NCBI GenBank assembly: GCA_937859855.1
Contig: CALMAR010000305.1
Coordinates: 1-9,896 of the forward strand
Reading direction: 5' to 3'
DNA from: an uncultured Kineosporia sp.
Lineage (GTDB): Bacteria; Actinomycetota; Actinomycetes; Actinomycetales; Kineosporiaceae
Length of the DNA stretch: 9,896 nt
Part shown: positions 6,432 through 9,896 of the stretch, piece after piece
Position numbering within the stretch: position 1 is the stretch's first letter
Layout: each line of letters starts with the position of its first letter
The notes under the pieces: model-generated
What the model was told of the DNA's origin: nothing
Seen by the model: the letters and a program-made list of their open reading frames with translations, nothing else
Databases searched by the model: none
Translations under genes and position numbers: made by a program

Positions 6432-7175
6432 GTGGAAAACACCCTCTGCCTCTTGCTGTGGGATGTCGATCATACGCTGATCGACAATGCCGGCGTAAGT
6501 AAAGAAATCTATTTGAAGGCATTCGAGATACTGACCGGCAGAGCCGCAGAGGTTCCACCGGAGACGGACGGTCGAACAGACGTCGCCATCATAGAGAATC
6601 TGGTTGTCGCTAACGGCGAAGATCCGGCGGTCTTCAACTGGCAGCAGCAATACCAGGCGCTGCGCCAGGCCGGCCAGCTCAAGAAATCGGATCTTGCGAG
6701 CCGCGGACATGCGTTGCCCGGGGCCGCGGAAACCCTGCTGCGCGTGTCTGAATCGCAGGGCGTCACTCAAGGGCCGCTCACGGGAAACATTGAAGAGAAT
6801 GCGCGCGTCAAGCTTGGAGCGTTCGGACTTGACCGTCTGCTGGACTTCGAGGTCGGGGCTTTTGGTTCGGAGAGTCGACGGCGATCCGACCTCGTTCGCG
6901 TCGCTCAGGACAAGGCAGCGGTTAAATTTAATTTCGATCCGGCACGTGACTCGACCATTCTGGTAGGCGATACCCCATTGGACGTAGAGGCCGGATTGAT
7001 CGGCGGAGCGCATGTCCTGGCGGTGGCGACCGGGCCGGCCACCGTCTCGGAATTGTTGGCCGCCGGCGCCGGCGCCGCCCTGGACGACTTGACCACCTGG
7101 CAAGAGTTCGACGCCGCTCTCTCAGACCTGCGCGGTCGAGGGCCGGTTGAGCCGCGTCAACCGGCCGGCGCATAG
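6432..7175 (+). CDS. HAD-superfamily phosphatase
   Basis: A 247-residue cytoplasmic hydrolase of the HAD family, closest in layout to phosphoglycolate-phosphatase-like members. Motif I is WDVDHTLID with nucleophile Asp11 and acid/base Asp13. Motif II is the Thr in LTGN (117). The basic motif III residue is one of Arg149-151. Motif IV is VGDTPLDVEA with Asp180 and Asp184 for magnesium. The cap is a C1-type helical insert between about 20 and 95 (KEIYLKAFEILTG, ALRQAG), so a small phosphorylated substrate is likely; its identity is unknown. The start is GTG 6432, where AGGG lies eight bases upstream and motif I begins at residue 10. Base composition is lower in GC than its neighbours: 27 G+C in the 60 bases 6481-6540. 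Its last codons overlap the convergent XRE gene by 19 bp. Confidence 0.85.
   Translation: MENTLCLLLWDVDHTLIDNAGVSKEIYLKAFEILTGRAAEVPPETDGRTDVAIIENLVVANGEDPAVFNWQQQYQALRQAGQLKKSDLASRGHALPGAAETLLRVSESQGVTQGPLTGNIEENARVKLGAFGLDRLLDFEVGAFGSESRRRSDLVRVAQDKAAVKFNFDPARDSTILVGDTPLDVEAGLIGGAHVLAVATGPATVSELLAAGAGAALDDLTTWQEFDAALSDLRGRGPVEPRQPAGA
7141..7166. terminator. perfect 10-bp hairpin shared by HAD and XRE gene ends
   Basis: GGCCGGTTGA, loop GCCGCG, then TCAACCGGCC: a 10-bp GC-rich stem with no mismatch. It contains the XRE stop (7157-7159) and lies within the last codons of the HAD gene. No T-tract follows on either strand. It is well placed to end both convergent transcripts. Confidence 0.65.
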
Positions 7176-7894
7176 GCAAATGACTTGCTCCACACCAGCT
7201 CGAAGCTGCGTTCGTACATGGCGAAGAGCTCGCCCGGCTCAAGCTTGCGCAGGTGAAGAATGGGCGCCAGGTAGCCGTACATTCCATAAATGTGTTGATT
7301 GACCATCATTTGGTCATCGAATCGATAGATGGAGTTGTAAAGCGTCGTGCGATGTAGGCGAAAGTCAACTCCCGAGGCCCCGATCAGTGGCTTGTAATAG
7401 GCCAGAGCCATTCTGACTCGCTCGGGCACCGGTATGCCCTCTTCTCCGGCACGAACCCGAGCTTCCTGGGAATCCGGATCCCAGAGGGCGATTCGGACGG
7501 GGACGCCATTCGCTGCTTTGTGCTTGAGCAGTTCAATGGCTTCTACGTTGTCTTCACCGAAGAAGAGGCTGGCACCGGTAAAGAATTCGATGCGCTCTCG
7601 TGCCGAGACCACCAGATCCGTCCAAGCCGCTTTGGGAACCTGCGTTCGATGCGCGTAGAGATTGACAACCTCACTGGACGCATCTGCTTCCTTGTTCTTG
7701 TCCAGGTCCGGCCACAAATAATTTGCCGGCACGCCGAGTAGCTTCGCGGCTCTTACAGCCGTGTTCGGATGCGGGCAACGGTCCTTTGTGATCCATCGCT
7801 GCACGGTCTTCGGGTCCACGCCCAGCTCTTCGCCGAGCGTTGCCTCGCTGTACCCGTTGCTGCGGATTGCGCCGCGCAGCCGGTCGTTGGTCAT
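7157..7894 (-). CDS. XRE-family regulator with DUF5919/PLD-like C-terminal domain
   Basis: A 245-residue protein. Residues 5-60 are a helix-turn-helix of the XRE type (YSEATLGEELGVDPKTVQRWI, then LLGVPANYLWPD). After a linker, residues about 75-240 match the C-terminal region known in actinomycete XRE proteins as DUF5919, which resembles a phospholipase-D-like half domain. It includes ERIEFFTGASLFF, PVRIALWDPDSQEARVR, RLHRTTLYNSIYRFDD and MMVNQHIYG. A full PLD HxK motif is not present (His-Arg-Thr-Thr here), so a sensing role is more likely than catalysis. The family has no settled function. The start is ATG 7894 behind GGGGAGGGG; longer ORF starts upstream lie inside the operator region and are rejected. 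GC content is low (29 of 60 bases at 7261-7320). Its divergent position to whiB suggests it controls that operon. Confidence 0.8.
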   Translation of the reverse strand: MTNDRLRGAIRSNGYSEATLGEELGVDPKTVQRWITKDRCPHPNTAVRAAKLLGVPANYLWPDLDKNKEADASSEVVNLYAHRTQVPKAAWTDLVVSARERIEFFTGASLFFGEDNVEAIELLKHKAANGVPVRIALWDPDSQEARVRAGEEGIPVPERVRMALAYYKPLIGASGVDFRLHRTTLYNSIYRFDDQMMVNQHIYGMYGYLAPILHLRKLEPGELFAMYERSFELVWSKSFAYAPAG

Positions 7895-7907
7895 GACCCC
7901 TCCCCCG

Positions 7908-7989
7908 AGGGACGTAAGGACATCTACAAGGGACGTTCTCACGGTTACAAGTGTCCCCACAAGTCCCAACTAGGCGGTAGGGACGTCCC
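7908..7989. promoter_or_regulatory. operator cluster with six GGGAC/GTCCC half-sites
   Basis: The 119-bp space between the XRE gene and whiB carries AGGGACGT at 7908, 7929 and 7979, with the first two 21 bp apart (two helical turns). Inverted GTCCC lies at 7953, 7963 and 7985. The 7980-7989 copy is a perfect palindrome GGGACGTCCC. ACAAG also recurs at 7926, 7947 and 7959. The density and helical phasing suggest binding sites for the divergently encoded XRE protein, controlling itself and the whiB operon. Confidence 0.6.
7921..7950 (-). promoter_or_regulatory. candidate promoter for the XRE gene
   Basis: On the minus strand TTGTAA (7950-7945) and TAGATG (7926-7921) are 18 bp apart and would start a transcript near 7913, about 20 bases before the ATG at 7894. 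The GGGACGT repeats at 7908 and 7929 overlap this region, as expected for self-repression. The -10 match is weak. Confidence 0.3.
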
Positions 7990-8013
7990 CGGACATCGCG
8001 GTCATCTGTATGC

Positions 8014-8274
8014 ATGCTGAATCACCAGGTCACTGCGCCGTTACCCGAGTGGCACGAAGCCGCTCTGTGCGCCCAGACAGACCCCGAGGTGTTCTTCCCG
8101 GAGAAGGGCGGCTCGACGAGGGCCGCCAAGGCGACGTGCCGGGTCTGCCCGGTCGCCGCGGAGTGCCTGGCCTGGGCGCTCGAGCATGACGAGCGGTTCG
8201 GGATCTGGGGCGGTACCTCGGAGCGGGACCGCCGGCGGCTGAAGGCAGAGCGCCTCGCCGGGGGTGGGGCGTGA
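8014..8274 (+). CDS. WhiB-family iron-sulfur regulator
   Basis: An 86-residue WhiB-like (Wbl) protein. It has the four cluster-binding cysteines Cys19, Cys42, Cys45 and Cys51 (C-x22-C-x2-C-x5-C), the family turn FGIWGG (62-67) and a basic tail SERDRRRLK. Wbl proteins hold a 4Fe-4S cluster that senses redox or NO and act on transcription with the primary sigma factor. It heads a tightly overlapped operon inside the element, so it probably controls element genes or links transfer to host state. ATG 8014 is the only in-frame start. No Shine-Dalgarno is visible, so a leaderless or poorly translated start is possible. Confidence 0.9.
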   Translation: MLNHQVTAPLPEWHEAALCAQTDPEVFFPEKGGSTRAAKATCRVCPVAAECLAWALEHDERFGIWGGTSERDRRRLKAERLAGGGA

Positions 8275-8441
8275 TGTCCCCGTTCCTGCGCCCGGCGCCC
8301 CATGTGACGTGCCGCAATGGCGGGTGCCGGCGCTTCGGCCTGGATTTGTGGGCCGGGCTATCGACGTGCCCGGTCTGCGGCACCCGGGTCGCTCGAATCG
8401 CCGGCGTCGGCCCCTTCCAGCGGCTCGGGGGTGCGTCGTGA
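8274..8441 (+). CDS. zinc-ribbon microprotein
   Basis: A 55-residue protein starting at the ATG whose A is the last base of the whiB stop (TGATG). It contains CRNGGC (Cys13, Cys18) and CPVCG (Cys32, Cys35), a two-knuckle metal site as in zinc-ribbon proteins. A short basic tail ends LGGAS. It has no signal peptide. GGGGTGGGG lies just upstream and can serve as ribosome-binding site. It ends in a 4-bp GTGA overlap with the next gene. The role is unknown; nucleic-acid or protein binding is likely. A short length makes it easy to miss. Confidence 0.7.
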   Translation: MSPFLRPAPHVTCRNGGCRRFGLDLWAGLSTCPVCGTRVARIAGVGPFQRLGGAS

Positions 8442-8743
8442 GCGCAGTCGTGCTGCTGGGGCTGTGGCTTCTGGTCGTCGTGGCCGTCTGCACGACCTTG
8501 ACGGTCTGGCAGCACCGGGTGAACCGCCGGCCAACCGCGGCGTGGATCGCCGGCTGGAACGAGCGGGCCCGGGTCTTGCAGGCAGCGGAGGGAGCCGCGT
8601 TCGCCGCGCAGCTGGCAGCCGAGCTCGACACGTCGCGCACCGCGGCCGAGCTGGCGCCGGTGGCGCCCGCCGTACCGATCGGATCGACCGAGCAGGGAGA
8701 GGCCCTGCCGGGGAAAACTTCTGGAGAGGAACACCCGTCATGA
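8438..8743 (+). CDS. single-pass membrane microprotein
   Basis: A 101-residue protein from the GTG at 8438, which overlaps the previous stop by four bases. Residues 3-24 are hydrophobic (AVVLLGLWLLVVVAVCTTLTVW), then QHRVNRRP fits the positive-inside rule. The rest is an Ala/Glu-rich helical cytoplasmic tail, including RARVLQAAEGAAFAAQ, with an acidic end. I do not recognise a family. The upstream extension of this frame is rejected because it would overlap the zinc-ribbon gene throughout. A membrane-anchored helper for replication or transfer is possible. Confidence 0.65.
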   Translation: MSAVVLLGLWLLVVVAVCTTLTVWQHRVNRRPTAAWIAGWNERARVLQAAEGAAFAAQLAAELDTSRTAAELAPVAPAVPIGSTEQGEALPGKTSGEEHPS

Positions 8744-8958
8744 GTAAGATGATCTTGTCCCCATCCCTGGTCGCGGTCGTGCTGCTGACGCCCTCGGAGG
8801 TCGCCGACCTGTTCGGGGTCGGCCCGAAGACCGTCGCCCGGTGGTCGAAGGCCGGGAAGCTGCCGGCTCAGCTCACGGTCGGCGGTCACCGCCGCTACCG
8901 CGAGTCCGACGTCCGTGCCCTCTTGGCCGGTGCCGCTGGCGAGGTGATGCCGTCGTGA
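8740..8958 (+). CDS. BldC/excisionase-type helix-turn-helix protein
   Basis: A 72-residue DNA-binding protein. After a short hydrophobic start (MILSPSLVAVVLL) comes the MerR-like helix-turn-helix of the HTH_17 family: LTPSEVADLFGVGPKTVARW, SKAGKLPAQLTVGGHRRY with the wing, and RESDVRALL. This form is shared by BldC-like regulators and Xis recombination directionality factors, and sequence alone does not separate them. It starts in an ATGA overlap with the preceding gene. GGAGAGG about nine bases upstream is the clearest Shine-Dalgarno of the operon. True AICE excisionases usually sit next to the integrase; this one is well away from any integrase, so a BldC-type regulatory role is a real alternative. 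Confidence 0.8.
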   Translation: MSKMILSPSLVAVVLLTPSEVADLFGVGPKTVARWSKAGKLPAQLTVGGHRRYRESDVRALLAGAAGEVMPS

Positions 8959-9227
8959 CCACCCTGACCCGGATCCCGGCACTCGGGCCGGCGTGGCAGG
9001 GCAGGCGGCGCCTGAGCATCGCCCTGGTCGTGGTCCTGGCGGCCGAGCTGGCCGTCCTGGCGGTCCTGGTCGCGCGCCTGATCGCTGGCGGGCCGGCTGG
9101 TGAGCCGCAGTCCTGTCGGCTGCTCGGACCGCCCACCTTCGTGCGGGACGACGTGACCTACGTGATCGGTGCGGACACCCACGCCGGCGAGGTCCACGAG
9201 GGCCGCTGCGTCGAGGTGACCCGATGA
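8955..9227 (+). CDS. membrane-anchored microprotein with a cysteine pair
   Basis: A 90-residue protein beginning at GTG 8955 in a GTGA overlap with the HTH gene. Residues 17-19 are basic (RRR), followed by a membrane helix about 21-43. The remaining 45 residues hold Cys54 and Cys85, which could form a disulfide if outside the cell. The family is not recognised. The longer ORF in this frame begins inside the HTH gene and is rejected. Confidence 0.65.
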   Translation: MTTLTRIPALGPAWQGRRRLSIALVVVLAAELAVLAVLVARLIAGGPAGEPQSCRLLGPPTFVRDDVTYVIGADTHAGEVHEGRCVEVTR

Positions 9228-9896
9228 CCGGCCCCGGTCGTGTCACTGGCCGGTTGCGGCCGGCGCTGCTGGCCGTGCTGCCGTTGACGGTCGGGCTGCT
9301 GCTGGTCGCCGCGGTCTGGGCGTCTGGGGCGGTGTGGTCGTTCAGCGAACAACGCGACTTCGCCGCCGCCCGCGGGTTCGACCTGCCGGCGCTGCTGCCG
9401 CTGACCATCGACGGGCTGGCCCTGGCGCTGGCGGTGGTGGCCTGGTCGGCCGCCCTGGACGGCCGCGCCGCCGTCCAGGCAAGGGCCGGCACGTTCGCCG
9501 CGATTGCCGCCAGCGCGGCCAGCAACGCGACCTGGGCAGCCACTCGCACCGCCGCCGGTCCTGCGGGGCTTAGCGACCTGGTCGCGGTCGTCCTGGCCGC
9601 CGGTGTTACGCTGGCCGCGGCAGTCGCGTTCGAAACGCTGCTGGCGGAGCTGCGTAAGGGCGTGCACCGTCGCCGTGGTCTGCCCGCCCCGGTGATGGTG
9701 AACGGTCCCCGGCTGATCCGGTTGGTGCTGGCGCCCTGGCCGACGTTCACCAGCTGGCGCCGGCACGTCCTGGCTCTGACCGCCGTGCCGGCCGTTGCCC
9801 GGGACGCTGAGCCGGCCAGCTCGACGAAGGCGCCGGCAAGGACCGGCACAGTGGCGCCGGGCGGCGCTACCGGTCGTCAGCGCGGCGGCACTGTGC
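9224..9896 (+). CDS. DUF2637 membrane protein, C-terminus cut by window edge
   Basis: From ATG 9224, in an ATGA overlap with the previous gene, 224 residues are visible. Four membrane helices are evident: about 14-38, 54-78 (LLPLTIDGLALALAVVAW), 88-107 and 116-140. SFSEQRDFAAARGF lies between the first two. The PLxIDG signature and four-helix layout are those of DUF2637, a family frequent in actinomycete integrative elements and plasmids near replication and transfer genes. The C-terminal part is Arg- and Ala-rich and probably cytoplasmic; it continues beyond the window. Biochemical function is unknown. Its place at the end of the overlapped operon supports co-translation with the microproteins. 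Confidence 0.8.
   Translation, partial: MTGPGRVTGRLRPALLAVLPLTVGLLLVAAVWASGAVWSFSEQRDFAAARGFDLPALLPLTIDGLALALAVVAWSAALDGRAAVQARAGTFAAIAASAASNATWAATRTAAGPAGLSDLVAVVLAAGVTLAAAVAFETLLAELRKGVHRRRGLPAPVMVNGPRLIRLVLAPWPTFTSWRRHVLALTAVPAVARDAEPASSTKAPARTGTVAPGGATGRQRGGTV

Larger units (their letters stand above)
5819..9896. mobile_element. actinomycete integrative and conjugative element (AICE), one end
   Basis: The tRNA-Ser fragment keeps the 3' half facing the resident genes to the left, so the inserted DNA must lie to its right. The content fits an AICE: a WhiB protein, small overlapping membrane proteins, a BldC/excisionase-type HTH and a DUF2637 protein, a set that recurs in pSAM2-like elements. 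Integrase, Rep, FtsK-like transfer protein and the second att are not in the window, so the right limit is simply the window edge. The first 120-170 bases past the core hold no gene and probably belong to the att arm region. Confidence 0.7.

Noticed and set aside
8041..9849. A 602-codon open frame on the minus strand opposite the element operon
   Set aside because: It is antisense to six genes with good motifs and start/stop overlaps. Its translation is Arg/Pro/Ser-rich low-complexity, typical of GC-driven shadow frames.
1..9896. CRISPR arrays, insertion sequences or rRNA
   Set aside because: No regularly spaced long repeats, transposase motifs or rRNA sequence were found by reading both strands.

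Overview
The window comes from a high-GC actinomycete. The signs are GTG starts, a WhiB protein, an ANTAR regulator, a DUF1906 secreted protein and a DUF2637 membrane protein. I cannot name the genus from sequence alone; a Pseudonocardiales, Geodermatophilales or Kineosporiales-like host would fit.

The window splits in two at about 5.82-5.87 kb. The left part (1-5818) looks like resident chromosome. It holds a truncated alpha/beta hydrolase (minus) divergent from a small NTF2-like protein (plus). Then come a secreted DUF1906 glycoside-hydrolase-like protein with two SH3-like domains (minus), a GAF-like/ANTAR RNA-binding regulator (plus), a large secreted beta-propeller plus fibronectin-III-like protein (minus), and a lipoprotein with a DUF4352-like C-terminal domain (minus).

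At 5819-5874, minus strand, lies the exact 3' half of a tRNA-Ser(CGA) gene: anticodon loop, 3' anticodon strand, variable arm, T arm, acceptor 3' strand and discriminator. No matching 5' half follows. This is the signature of an attachment site left by a tRNA-targeting integrative element. The geometry puts the element to the right.

The right part (5875-9896) agrees with that. It reads as the outer segment of an actinomycete integrative and conjugative element (AICE). It has a direct repeat next to the att core, an unknown 105-aa protein, and a lower-GC cargo pair: a HAD phosphatase convergent with an XRE regulator carrying a DUF5919/PLD-like C-terminus. The pair shares a perfect 10-bp hairpin at its overlapping 3' ends. 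A 119-bp control region with six GGGAC/GTCCC half-sites follows.

That control region leads into a tightly overlapped operon: whiB, a 55-aa zinc-ribbon protein, a membrane microprotein, a BldC/excisionase-type HTH, a second membrane microprotein and DUF2637. Five successive start/stop overlaps link these six genes, so they are probably translated as a coupled unit. Replication, transfer and integrase genes, with the other att copy and the intact tRNA-Ser, would be expected beyond 9896 and are not visible here.
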